Part shown: piece by piece, positions 19,316 to 30,508 of the stretch
Layout: every line of letters begins with the position of its first letter
Position numbering within the stretch: the stretch's first letter is position 1
Source of the DNA: Ipomoea triloba
Lineage: Eukaryota > Streptophyta > Magnoliopsida > Solanales > Convolvulaceae
Reading direction: 5' to 3'
DNA length: 64,000 nt
Assembly: GCF_003576645.1 (NCBI RefSeq)
Contig: NC_044923.1
Location: 5,994,983 to 6,058,982 of the forward strand
Position numbers and translations under genes: made by a program
The notes under the pieces: model-generated
Seen by the model: the letters and a program-made list of their open reading frames with translations, nothing else
Told to the model about the DNA's origin: nothing
The model's database searches: none

Positions 19316-20199
19316 GTCATCTACTTTCTACCTTGTCATCATATCATATTAAAAATTTATTAAGTAAAAAGTAACATTTGTGTCAACCATTTTAACATTA
19401 TACAAAATTTATTTTTTACTGTCCTTAAATTTGTGTCAACCATTTTAACATTTTTGGAAAAGATATGATAAATATTAATTAATGAATTAATTATTTTTTG
19501 AATGACAAGAGAAACTTGCAGTCACTATTTGAATGTGTGTATTAGGTAAATTTTTTCATTCTTGTCAATTGAGGGTTCGTTGTAGCATTAGTTTTCCAAA
19601 CTAGGAGATAATCTCCATTATGCAGAGGAGATACTTTTGTTCTTTAATTTGGACACTTAGAAAACAATTGAAGAACCAAAATGTTGAGAACTCAATAAAA
19701 TATTAATTCAAATGTTTTTGGTTTAAGTAGAATTATTTTGAGTTTGTTTGGATATACCAAATTTTATATTTATTTTTATTATTTGAGTACTATTTTTTTT
19801 TTTTTGTATACCAACAAGCAAAAAAATAATACAAAAAAATCTAAAAAAAAATTAATTAAGGGAGCTTTGAAAGTTAATGCAATATTATTATAAAATATAT
19901 ATCGAGATCCATATAATAACTACATTTATAATATACTAAATGTCCATTATATGATAATATACAAAATAATGTATTTTCAATACTTAAAAAATATACTTTT
20001 GAATAATATACCTTCCGTACACAAATAATGTACTTATATTAAAATATATCTTTTACTCATGGTCCACACAACTGTTTGGACCATGGTTCATGCAATAATA
20101 ATTGATGGGTTGGTTTAAACAAAGAATGGTGTAAAATTTAAACTTGACTAAAAATGAAAAGAAGAAAATGGCACTTGGTTGAAAGAGTAGAATTATACT
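19316..20199. other. AT-rich intergenic DNA with a MITE end
   Basis: No gene was recognised. 20058-20105 (TGGTCCACACAACTGTTTGG, ACCATGGTTCATGCAATAAT) is a diverged right end of the MITE family present complete at 35544-35771; its body probably covers about 19880-20105. TTGTGTCAACCATTTTAACA occurs twice (near 19378 and 19429). Confidence 0.45.
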
Positions 20200-20627
20200 A
20201 TCAGATTCAGTATTCAACAGATCCATTCCAACACAATTGATTTCAAGACAACATAAGCTTCAAATGTATGGACAAAACTACATACATAAATCTTGTCCAC
20301 TGCAATTTCCTCCTCTTTCCTGTGCAGCTTTCCTTTACACAAAATAAGTGCACTGTGAAAGAAACCATTCTCAGATTCTCTTGAAACCCCCCGGTTTTAC
20401 ACACCGCCTTCTTAACAGACAACACAATCGCGTTTTTTTCTTTTCCTTTTGACAGTTAAGTAGAATCGCTATCCTAGTGTTTAGTCTCCTCCATATATTT
20501 CAGTCATTTTCTCGAGAGTCCAATCTACTTCTCTCTCGGTATCTGCCAACCAGTTTGTATTTTGTACAATAGGAAATTGTATTAACATGGGGTGGGGGTG
20601 AAGAAGAAATCGTACTAAGGAGTTCAT
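20200..20627 (-). other. 3'UTR of the TLC gene
   Basis: The sequence after the stop is less AT-biased down to about 20200 and carries no other gene. It is called 3'UTR by position only; the poly(A) site was not fixed. Confidence 0.45.
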
Positions 20628-23179
20628 TTACTGCGTCTTTGCCAACGTCTTCTTCAATCCCTTAACGATCTTCCCAAACCACACCAGGTTCATTACGCCA
20701 AGGATTGCGGGCACTACAAATACCAAGAGAGATCCAAAGGGGTGCATTTGCATCACCTGCATTTGATGTAAAGGGCACCGTACTATTACTAGAGATTTAT
20801 CACAAAAAACAGGTATCTGTTATCCTAAATTCCCGTCTTTGTGTCTTTCCCTCATAACAAAATGTTCAAAATCTACAATATTATAGCCTACTTATTTCTC
20901 GTTTTCCATGTGGAGTTTTCTCCCGTAACAAATGCTTATCTTTGACACGGGATAGAAGAATACTTTACACGTATCATAAGGAGTTCTGTATTGTTATAAG
21001 CACCTAACGTAAACTAGACTTTCTTCTTGTATGTTTCTTTCATCAACTCTATATTTCAGAATTTCGGTAATTCAGAAAATTACCTCATCATAGTGGACAT
21101 ATACATGATAGAACATGTAAACAAACAACAGAATTCTGGCAACCTGCATTTCGATGTTCGAAATCTTAGTGAGAATAATGAAATAATATAGTTAGATTTA
21201 AGGTCCTCTATTTTCACGAATAAGGTCAGGTCATGGTTAGATGACTCACCAACCAAGCAATAAAAATCACAACACCATTGATCACATATGCACTCGATCT
21301 CTTCAATCCAGCCGTGTCAAGATACCTGCAACGAACCCGAGAATTTAAAAACATGCTTTGAGTGTGTTACCGGTAAACATTTTTCTCTGTGGGGAACTAC
21401 CATCTCATGTTGATCTCTGGAGTCGTTAACTCGGATATGAGCACCATGAAAGTATAAAGTTGCCCTTCTCCAGTAAACATGGAATATGCTACAGCAATTC
21501 CTGAAAGGGCGTGATGAAGAACCTGAAAACCAACAGCTACATATATGATATGCAGAAGCATATCCGACAATATTTATCTATAAAATTTGAACGAACATTT
21601 CATAAATCTTAATATGATAAGCATCAATTTCATCGCCATCTTCAAAAGTATACTTACATACTCTATTCCACCTAGAGCAGGATAAAGCCAGCAAATCATT
21701 CCAAGATCTGCAATAAAGTACCCAATAGAGATCTGACAAAAAAGTTATAGAAATTCATAAGCTAGATGAAAATACACGAGTCAAGAAATGAGTAACTTAC
21801 AGAAAATCAGCAAGCAAATAATCACAAAGAGAACTTTCAGAAATATGCAATGACTTTATGACTCGGACTTTGATTAGGTATTTATTAAGTTGAATGGAAC
21901 TAATATGACATATCAATATGATTATGTTAACTTTCAAAGTAAACCCTTGCCTAGCTGAGAGATATCTACCCGATATAATTTTACTCAACGTATCAATTGT
22001 GAACGCAAGAGAACCTGAAAGGCTGCTCAGTATCTCGTCTTTTAGAGTTTATAGTTCCTTTACAGGGGCAACGTGCATGGGAAGAAGCTGCATATATGTG
22101 TATATATCTTTTTAACCTCTAAAGATCTATGCGTAAAGCCCAACCTTCTCTCAAAGAATAAGCCTAAAATGTGTTGAGCATATGAGAGAATTATTCCCTG
22201 TTCACATGATCTACATCATATCATTGCACTCTTCTTGACACTACTTTCAACCCAATTAAGTTAAGACTATTGTTCAATCTTCATATGTTTCTTTTGCACA
22301 TATGGAACTTAAAGGCATCCCCACATTCTCCAACAATCTCGAACTTTTTTGTCATTTCCCAAACACCGTTCCATCTTTATTCCTAAAAAGATTTTATGAA
22401 TGCAATACAAATAAATATAAATAATTAAATATACAACCAAATGTATATTGCATTGTCTAATGCAAGCATGTGCGTCTAATGCAACCAAATTCACTAAAAA
22501 TCACAACATTCCATCAAATGAAAATTCAAAACCAGAATTAACAGAGGGAATTCAATAATGTTAAGCAATGATTACCCCTAATGTAAAGGTTGACATTGAT
22601 GAATTTCGAAAAGTCAGAAGGCCAGCTGGATAGTTTTCCGAGAAAAGATCGGACCAGAAGACAAAGTACAAAGACATAATCGAAATGAAGATGGCATGGA
22701 TGGTTGAGATGGCACTGCAAAAGAATAATTATGAACATGAATACATTATCTGGCTCACAAAAAATCATTCAGAACACAGAATTGAAACCAAACTTACCGG
22801 TTGTTCCATTCAGTCCGTTGAATTTTTGTAAGGGTAATGTAACTCCTGAAGTAAAATGTACTGATCAATTGAGATAGATCATAGACCTGTGAGAGGCCAT
22901 AGCAATTGTAAGGTGGAAAATACCGGATCTCGAGTCATTTGGCCAGTTACATTCCAAAAATTTCATTCAAAAATGCCAGCAATTTCACAACACTATGCAG
23001 AAACTTGCGAAAAATAAACAAGGAACAGCAATTGAACATACCATTTTGCAAGCAAACATGCCACCAAGTACAGAAGTGTATGGAATAAAAGGATCAGAGA
23101 GCACATAGTTCTTAACCAATGTCTCAGCATGGTTCTGATATGTCTTGAAAGCCATGGCAGTCCTTCTAGCAACTGTCAT
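20628..23179 (-). CDS. TLC-domain multi-pass membrane protein
   Basis: Eight coding exons on the minus strand: 23179-23042, 22886-22798, 22714-22576, 21732-21658, 21522-21401, 21325-21250, 21143-21084 and 20756-20628. They sum to 275 residues plus a stop, all with GT...AG introns and an unbroken frame. The protein begins MTVARRTAMAFKTYQNHAET and has a first hydrophobic segment at FIPYTSVLGGMFACKM. Conserved TLC features follow: IQRTEWNNRAISTIHAIFIS, then LYFVFWSDLFSENYPAG, then GYFIADLGMICWLYPALGG, then the His-His motif VLHHALSGIAVAYSM, then EGQLYTFMVLISELTTPEIN and MRWYLDTAGLKRSSAYVING. The last segments are VARILLFVYMFYHVYVHYDE and LLVFVVPAILGVMNLVWFGK, with a basic tail GLKKTLAKTQ. It matches plant TLC-domain proteins of the TLCD4 (TMEM56-like) group (At4g19645/At1g31300 kind), thought to sense or handle membrane lipids in internal membranes. 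The substrate is unknown. Splice sites are inferred but mutually consistent. Confidence 0.93.
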
Positions 23180-23870
23180 TATGAATAGCAGGGGACCATG
23201 AAACTGATTCTCTGCTAAAAGATGACTACACCTCTACTGTGAGGCAAGGTCCTGGAAACATACAACAAAATGCAATGACCAATGAGCTTGCTAACTGCAT
23301 TATACCATTCAATCTAATCCTACAAGTTAGAACACATTCATCTCAGTCTCTTAGCCACACTATGCAAAGCCCAACTCAAAGACAACAAGAAAAGGGGAAA
23401 TTTGAAGGGGAAAATACAAGTGCAGTTACTATCCCCAAAACCCATTCCTCCCAAATCAAAGGCGAAAACTTGCGAGTGATAAAATCCCCAAGAAATCAGA
23501 TTCCGAAAACCCAGATCGGATATCAAGAATGCCAAGAAGAATCATACCCAACATCAGGTTTTGTTAACCGCACCTGGAAACCCAAACGGCAGGTTGAATA
23601 ATTCTATTGGGAAAGCACCGCACCATTCATCTTCTGGCGCACAAAATCAGAAAAAAAAAAAAGAAAGCGTGAGTTTGAATCAAGGGAGAAAAACGTTGCG
23701 GCGACAAAAGATTCCTGGGGAAAGGAAACGGAATGTGGGAGGGAGAGGAATGAAAAGAGCATTGGGCAGTGGAAGAAAGGTGTGTTAGGAGGAAGGTGAT
23801 GAGGATGAGGAGGGTGAGAGTGGTTGGGTTGGCGCGCTGCTTTGTTGTGTACACTCAACACGGCGTCTGT
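23180..23870 (-). promoter_or_regulatory. 5'UTR with intron of the TLC gene
   Basis: Downstream of the likely start (about 23850), the leader is rich in CT (CCTCCTCATCCTCATCACC). A donor CCAG|GTGCGG lies at 23574/23573, and an acceptor with a pyrimidine-rich lead TATGTTTCCAG|GACC at 23252/23251. Together they predict a 322-bp 5'UTR intron (23252-23573). The remaining leader is 23251-23180. The open frames here on the plus strand are antisense to this leader. No clear TATA box was seen. Confidence 0.6.
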
Positions 23871-24059
23871 ATCACGAGGACAGAGGACACACCACTTGCA
23901 CTTGCGGATACGGATACTGCTGCCATCCTTATTTCAATCCGTTTCAGTACAACTTTGCCTCACCAATAACTTGGATTTTTTTTATTTTTTTTTCACAAAT
24001 ACTTGTCAAAAATTCTAATTTCAACAATTCAATCCAAATAACCAATGCTTCGGAATTTG

Positions 24060-24720
24060 ATCTTGTGATCACCCATTTAGAAAGTGATAAGGAATATTCT
24101 CTGACCTCGATACACGTATGCCCAAACTTGGTACCTAAACAAATCGGTGAGAGGGAGTTTTCTCGAGCACAAACCGACCTCAGAGCCCTTGAACCGACCT
24201 GGTAGAAGGATCGGCCGGGACCTATCCTGTAGCAGTACTCGCTCCTCTGTTGGACCGACCCATCTCAGGTCGGGACAGACTATCAAACCTCACCCACTTG
24301 GTGAATTAAGCCTTATTTTCGTGGTTAGACATGGCTGAACTATAAACAAGAAAGTCTGGAACCTCAGGGCACGCGGAGGAATTGGTAGTGCCATCGACCT
24401 GACCTTGTGCTGTTGTGCATGAGCCCCACGTGTCCTACATGCCGAAGGATTGGCATGTGTTCTCTTTTGTCCTCCTATAAATACCACATTAAATGCGAAA
24501 TGAAAGAATTTTTGATATCATTCATATTTTTATGTTTAGCTCGGGATACTCTCTCCCATGTCCCTATTTCTCGAACTCCAAAACTTAGACTAACTTGTAA
24601 ACGATCTGAGACTATGTGTAAGGGGTTTAACATATTATATATACATATTTGTGGGAACGTCAATATTTACCACATCAGAAAGGTAATAAATGTGTATCAT
24701 ACTACATAATAATTGGCATG
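24060..24720 (+). repeat. Possible LTR fragment
   Basis: This block is much more GC-rich than its surroundings. It carries repeated CCGACCT or GACCGACC words (24178, 24198, 24254) and then CCTCCTATAAATACCAC (24472), a TATA-like box followed by a start-like region and GTAAACGATCTGAGACTATG. This layout suggests the U3/R part of a solo or broken LTR, but no TG...CA ends with a 5-bp duplication could be fixed and no retroelement protein lies next to it. Confidence 0.35.
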
Positions 24721-24836
24721 TAATACTATTTAATTTTTTATTAAAAATATTATATTTTCACTAAAAATTATTACACAAAATCAACCAATTTTTTTAATAT
24801 ATGATATCAAGTACAAAGTACGGCAGTATTTGTTCA

Positions 24837-24954
24837 TAACTACTTCCTCAATCTATTGAAGCACAAGAATCAGTATTGCCTCCATTGAGGCTCAAACCCA
24901 CCACCTCTCGTATAAAGGGAAGGATTTAATGCCACTAGACCACAAGGTCCTTGG
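24837..24954 (-). mobile_element. tRNA-derived SINE
   Basis: Read on the minus strand it starts CCAAGGACCTTGTGGTCTAG (A-box region), then TGGCATTAAATCC, a B-box-like GTGGGTTTGAGCCTC, and a tail GTAGTTATGAACAAATACTG. It belongs to the family at 5501-5690. The poly(A) tail is lost and no duplication was resolved. Confidence 0.75.
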
Positions 24955-25555
24955 TGTACTTAATTCAAGTTAATTACACTTTTTGTCATAGATTTATTAG
25001 CATCATTTCACTTTCTTTTTTTTTTAGAACATTCCCGGTTGATCCTAGTATTATTGTGGCATGACCATTTTTTATCCTTTGTCAACAAACCTGCTTAAAT
25101 GACGTTAAATAGATGACATTTCATTTTTTAAATACAAAGTGGGTTCACCCCTTATATTTTTATTTTTTATTTTTATTTTTGAAAAAATTTCTAATTCAAT
25201 GCTAGAATCTCATGTCTTCTTCAAATGCAATCTGCGCCTCCGCAGAAAATTCTCTACAACTCGAGCCTCCGTAGCAGTAGAATGTCACATATAAATCTAA
25301 GACCAAAAACATAAATTAACATTTAAAACTGAATAGACTAAAATGCTCATATATTCAAAGCCTTTTCACCTCGTCCACGAAATGGTAAGCCATAATAATA
25401 GTAGGACCAACATGGAATGTCTTAAAAAAAATTGTGAAATATCACCTATAAATCTAAGACAAAAAAAATGAAATTTACCCTACTTAATTATATCAAGAGT
25501 TCTACCACATATACTCTAAAATTCTACTCCCTCGCTTTTACTCCATAATATGACA
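24955..25555. other. Intergenic DNA
   Basis: No gene was recognised. A small repeated motif around CTGCGCCTCCGCAGAAAATT and CGAGCCTCCGTAGCAGTAG (25230-25285) has hairpin potential but no assigned role. Confidence 0.35.
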
Positions 25556-25795
25556 AATGATCGGAGAGGCGACCAATTTTGGTCGCCAGTCATCTTCTCC
25601 GGCGACCAGCGCCTTTCGCTGGCGGCCAATTTTTTATGCCTAAACTCTAGTGACTTGCTATTACAGGTCACTAACCTGATTTTGGACTTCATTGCACAAA
25701 AATAAAATGTTAAATGGTTTAATTGAACCCTTTTAAAATTTAGGTAACTAATTGACTTTTCAAGTAAAGTTTAAGGGTCTTTTTGACCATTTTTT
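25556..25795. mobile_element. Foldback element, right half
   Basis: The core GGAGAGGCGACCAATTTTGG + TCGCC, CTTCTCCGGCGACCAGCGCC and CGCTGGCGG is followed by an arm aligning with the right arm at 12487-12656: TTACAGGTCACTAACCTG, TTCATTGCACAAAAATAAAA, GGTTTAATTG, CTAATTGACTTTTCAAGTAA and GGGTCTTTTTGACC. The left arm is absent, so this is a truncated relative of the complete copy. Confidence 0.65.
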
Positions 25796-26757
25796 CTTTA
25801 ATAAATAAATAAATCAAAGTTATATAATGACCCAACACTTCACACCCAAATATATATCCTCCCAAAAATTTATTATACTCCCAAGTTCCAACATTATTTA
25901 GTAAAATGACCCAAACATTATTAAGTTTGGGAAGATATTAGAGATCCACTATTAGGCTAAGTGCCAATGAAGAAAAATCAAATACATTCGACAATATAAT
26001 ATATAATATCTCTAATGTACTAGTTCAAGGCAAACTAGAGGATCCATGTAAACTAGGTTTATCAACAAATCTATTAGGACCCAACAAATTGGTTTTAAGT
26101 GCTGTGTCTCCTTTCATACAACTTGTTTGACTTCTTTTCTCAATCCAATCTTCATAGGCAAAATGGAGTTAGGTTTTACTGTTTTAGGTTAGTTAGACAT
26201 ATATGGTGGCAACTTTGGAGTAAACATGGAGATAAAAATGGAGCCAATGATCGCCCTTCTTGTTCTCCAACATGTCAAAATCAATTCTCCAGTGATGGAC
26301 AATTCATAGTTAATTGTCTTTTTGAGATAACAATTTCAATTTGTGGTGAGCTTGCTTTGACATTTTCTGTGAGAAATTAGGAATTAGGTGGTACGATTTT
26401 TAAAAAGTAATAATTGAGTATGTATTGTTAAAATGTTAGCGATAAATTAAAACTAATTTCTATGAGAATTATTGAAGTTTGCGAAAATTTAAAATGATTT
26501 GTTTTTTTGAACTAGGAGAGAAATGTGAAATTACTATTCGAGGGTATACACTAGGTAAATTTCACTTTCTAACTCTAACTGCAAAGAACTACAAAAGGTA
26601 AATCAGTCTTGGTTGTCTTTACTTGTGGCAACATGATATTGAACTTAGCTTTTTAGGAGATTTAAACCTACATGTAATTTGCTCTAATATTAAATGTCAA
26701 GATCAAGAGTTTACTACAACAACAAAAACTATAAATAATAAATAGCATATACACAAT
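25796..26757. other. AT-rich intergenic DNA
   Basis: No gene could be supported. An open stretch at 26099-26380 lacks any recognised domain. Confidence 0.35.
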
Positions 26758-26761
26758 TATA

Positions 26762-26811
<50 letters not shown>
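26758..26811. repeat. (AT)n microsatellite
   Basis: AT repeats with one TATAC interruption at about 26780. Confidence 0.9.
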
Positions 26812-26813
<2 letters not shown>

Positions 26814-26981
26814 CACATGCATAACGATTAGCGTCACATTTCGAATGTACACTGATACCATGATGCTGAACTTGGCATTCAAAATTTTCCCCCAACACTC
26901 TCATATTTTGGAGGAGATATATTCTGTTAGCATTTAGTTTATATATATATGAAGTACCAAATTTGGAGTTATCTTTATGAT

Positions 26982-27043
26982 CAGGGTCGGTCCTGAGCAC
27001 GGGCGGGATGGGCGACCGCCCAGGGCCCCATGCTAGAAGGGGC
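26982..27043 (+). mobile_element. hAT (Tip100-like) transposon terminus
   Basis: CAGGGTCGGTCCTGAGCACG, then GGCGGGATGGGCGACCGCCC and AGGGCCCC, is the characteristic GC-rich end of plant hAT elements related to Tip100 (CAGGGCCGGCCCTG...GGGCGACCGCCCAGGGCCCC). The opposite end and a transposase were not found, so this is an end fragment or a deleted copy whose right border lies somewhere before 28127. Confidence 0.6.
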
Positions 27044-28127
27044 CATTCATATATATGTATATGTACACATATATATTATACTGTGTTATATTTATATTAC
27101 AAAACAAAAAATTAGTGTTATAATTATATTAGAAAACAAAAAGTTAAGAATAGATGGGTCTGCAGAAAGCTGGAATCGATACTTAATTAAATAAATTTAG
27201 AAATAGAATCGACACGCGACACTTAATTATCTATTAGATATATATATATATATATACTTAATTAAATAAATTTAGAAATAGAACTGTCTATTAGAATCAA
27301 CACCTTAACCGGCTAACCCATTTGTCTTCTTCAACAAAAATTTTTCCCATTTGTCTTCTTCAATAAAAACTTTTCCCAATTCGATACATCCTCGCATCTT
27401 CGTGGACGATGAACAATTGTTCTTTTGTTTGCCGGTTTGGGCCCCATTGTCCGTTGTAACTTTGTAACTTTTATTTTTTGTAAGTTTTATTTTATTTGTA
27501 ATTTGTTCTGTCTTTATTTTCTCGGCAACACTGCACACAGGCATACTACACACATTAGGGATTTAGGGCTATAAATCTATAATCTTCTAACGAGTAATGC
27601 AAATATGTAAAAGAAAAGAACAAAAAATCATGGTTGTGTAGCTGTTTGTGATACAACAGAAGACTGAGGAGAACTTTTTAAAAATATTCAAGTGCTTTTG
27701 TTCTTTTCTTATATACAAATTTTAAAATTGTTTTATATAATATTACCTAAAAAATATTTATTTGGAGGTGGAAAAAAAAAACCAAGGTAGAGCAGCTAAT
27801 AGAATCACAAAGAGGAACTATAAATAAATTTTTGAAAAAATAAGAATCATCTAACAAAAATTTGAAACAATCTAAAGAAAATGAATGTATTTCATGTTAT
27901 TTGGTATTATTATTTTTTAGTAGTTATGATCAGATATTGCATTGTAATAGAGTTAGGAGTATTAAAAAAAAAGAAGTCAAAATGAAAATTATAAGATATG
28001 GGTTACAATGGGAAACTAGGGTGAAATTGTAGAATTAGATATAGAGATCGATTTTGATGATGAGTTAGGAAGGTTATATGATAGTGCATTATTATAAAGT
28101 TAATGAAATAATTTAGGAAAGATGACT
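27044..28127. other. AT-rich DNA, possibly hAT interior
   Basis: No transposase domain was recognised. ATTTAGAAATAGAA and ACTTAATTAAATAAATTTAG occur twice (27180-27215 and 27256-27285). TTTGTCTTCTTCAA(C/T)AAAAA is repeated at 27322 and 27351. 27925-27970 is a SINE tail fragment (GCATTGTAATAGAGTTAGGA then poly(A)). Confidence 0.4.

Positions 28128-28155
<28 letters not shown>
28128..28155. repeat. (AT)n microsatellite, insertion target
   Basis: An AT run that continues on the far side of the palindromic element (28677-28692), suggesting the element entered an AT microsatellite. Confidence 0.85.
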
Positions 28156-28158
<3 letters not shown>

Positions 28159-28676
28159 TCATTTCCATTTTTGGTCCTACTGTTATTGGAGCATTGCCAA
28201 TTTTAGTCCACTTCATTAATTTTTGCCACATTGCGGCTAGTCTTATTTAGTCATTGTCACTTTTAGTCCACCGTTAAAATTTTCGTCAAATAACCGTCTA
28301 AAACAGGGGTATTTTGATCTTTTCTTGCTTTGATCATCTCATTTACCCTTTGTAGTGGTTTTCCTTACAGATTTTCATCCAATGAAGAGGTCCGACGAAA
28401 GCCATGGCTTTGTAATGTGGCTCACATGGCTTTCGCCGGACCTCTTCAATGGATGAAAATGTGTAAGGAAAACCACTGCAAAGGGTCAAGGAGATGACCA
28501 AAGAATGAAAAGACCAAAAATACCCCTATTTTGGACGGCAATTTGACGAAAATTTTAACGGTGGACTAAAAGTGGCAATGCCTAAATAAGACTGGTCACA
28601 ATGTGGTAAAACTTAATGAAGTGGACTAAAATTGGCAATGCTCCAATAACAGTAGGACCAAAAATGGAAATGACTC
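28156..28676. mobile_element. Near-palindromic foldback element
   Basis: The left arm GAGTCATTTCCATTTTTGGT and the right arm ACCAAAAATGGAAATGACTC are exact inverses. The match continues inward for about 250 bp (for example GGACTAAAAGTGGCAATG, AATTTTAACGGTGGAC and GGATGAAAAT). Pairing reaches the centre, where CCATGGCTTT...AAAGCCATGG and GGTCCG(A/G)CGAAAGCCATG blocks leave a loop of only about 20 bases around TGTAATGTGGCTCACA. At 521 bp it carries no gene. It lies in an AT microsatellite, so the duplication length cannot be read. Confidence 0.85.
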
Positions 28677-28761
28677 ATATATATATATATATAACTATGT
28701 AGATTGAATTGTGGAGTTTGCTGGCATTGGGTATACTTCTAATGTTGAACAAGATGCACAA

Positions 28762-28827
28762 TGTCATGAAAAAATTAATATGACAATTAATGGGTGTCAT
28801 GAAAAAATTAATGTGACAATTAATGGG
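28762..28827 (+). repeat. 33-bp tandem duplication
   Basis: TGTCATGAAAAAATTAATAT + GACAATTAATGGG occurs twice in a row (28762-28794 and 28795-28827) with a single difference. The period is a multiple of three and keeps a short frame open (28711-28893), but no family is recognised. Confidence 0.85.
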
Positions 28828-28899
28828 AGTGGGGAGGAAAGTGATAGGTACGTATTGATAGAGGACCATAGAATAGCTTCTTTAAATTTGTAGCAAATA

Positions 28900-29268
28900 T
28901 GGGGTTGGCGAGTTGGGGAGGGAGAGGGGGAGGGGAATCTAAGTATTGAAGGGTGTTGGGGTTCATAGATAAGCAAGACAAGTATTTAATTTCTATTTTC
29001 CTATAGTTCTATTACATTATTTACATTATTTATTTCTTACACTTTAACATATTAATTGATCACTAATTTCAAAAGTGACACACTTATTTATGTATTCTTT
29101 TCTAACTAATATACAAACAAGAGTATATACTCTCGCAGTATAAATATGTCAGAACTAAGCGTTTATCGCTACGTAAAATATATAGCTAAAAATTGTGAGA
29201 AAATGCAAAGTAACTCTTGACAGTATTCTAAGCTTTAATTTTTTTGACAGTAACAAAGACACAATTAT
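28900..29268. other. AT-rich intergenic DNA
   Basis: A purine-rich GGGGAGGGAGAGGGGGAGGG-like run is present at 28910-28935; otherwise nothing was recognised. Confidence 0.35.
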
Positions 29269-29413
29269 ATTTTCTTATATTTGGCCAAACACCTTGTGCT
29301 CAAATGGCATGTAGTGGCCTCCCTCAAATGAAAGGTCATGAGTTCGAGCCTCAATGGAGGAGATATTGAAATTGGGGTCAGTTGTATTCAAAAAAAAAAT
29401 TTTCTTATATTTG
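29269..29413 (+). mobile_element. tRNA-derived SINE with 15-bp target duplication
   Basis: ATTTTCTTATATTTG at 29269-29283 is repeated exactly at 29399-29413. The 115-bp insert has a head CACCTTGTGCTCAAATGGCA (A-box region), a B box GAGTTCGAGCCTCAATGGAG and a short poly(A) tail. It lacks the longer tail of the copy at 5501-5690, so it is a shorter subtype of the same family. Confidence 0.9.
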
Positions 29414-30434
29414 TATAGCATCTAATTTCACACTTCAAATTCTTATTAAACAAAGAGTGTTGGAGTTGGCTCTTTAAACCCCTCTCACCAAATTAAAATA
29501 ATATTTTCAATGTCAATAAAATTACAAGTATGAATTCATCCGTCTCATAAATGTGTATTTATTTAATGAGCTTAGCTTGACTACGTTTCAACTTTAAATT
29601 TGGTGTTCATGCTACTTCTCTGTTCCAACTTTATTTTGTGACCAATTTAATTAAATGCTTCTAAAAATAAAATGTGGTTTAATTTGGTGCTGATACCCCA
29701 TTTCCTTCCCACTTTATTTTTGTGTACAATTTAATTTAATTTTTGATAACTCTTTGTAATTCTAACTACTTTTAAAACAAAAAGGTAGATATTAAAAAAT
29801 TATAAACTAATTAGTAATTCCCTCCAAGATTTGCAACTCAAAATTTGACATTTTTAAGAGCAACATATTAAAATTATAGTGTATCAACTTTCATGAAACA
29901 ACTACATTTAAGTCAATTCTTTAACTACTTTTTTTTTTTTCTAAAATGCACTTACTAAGCACGGTTAGGCTATCCCTTACCGTGTTCAATCATGTGACCA
30001 CCCATTTGAAATAATAACAGAGATGACGCTATACTATATTAAATTATTGTAGTTGGCACTTTTAGGTTATCTTTATACATGCAATATTACTCTCTCACTT
30101 TAAAAAATAGGCGATACTTCTACATCATTAAATTTACAATTCCCTTAATTCTTTTTTTTTTTCTATATACTTGCAATACTCTATAACTTTCAAAAGTTAT
30201 CTAACTTTCGCATTATATATATTAAAATATAATTACAAAATAGTAATTAATTAATTAAAAAAAAAACAAAACAAAACAAAAAAAAGTCAATGATGACAAC
30301 CTTTTGAAAGGCTTTGCAAGCTTTTAGCAGCAGAAACCTTGCAAGTCAAGTAATTTAAAAAAAAAAATGCTACCTCACCTTGCAAGTATCAAACTACCTT
30401 ACAGAGTTACAGACTTACAGCGATGATGACAACC
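29414..30434. other. AT-rich intergenic DNA
   Basis: No gene was recognised. ATGATGACAACCTT occurs at 30290-30303 and again at 30423-30436, just beside the LINE, bracketing about 119 bp that include CTTTGCAAG and CCTTGCAAG words and an internal poly(A). Confidence 0.4.
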
Positions 30435-30508
30435 TTATTTCTTTTTTTTTTTTTTGCAATACAATATGGAGGGGGAAACCCCAGGCTGAGTCTCATAAAC
30501 AAAACAGC

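Noticed and set aside
23239..23861. Frames of up to 120 codons on both strands
   Set aside because: They fall in the 5'UTR, its predicted intron and the leader of the TLC gene, and have no domain.
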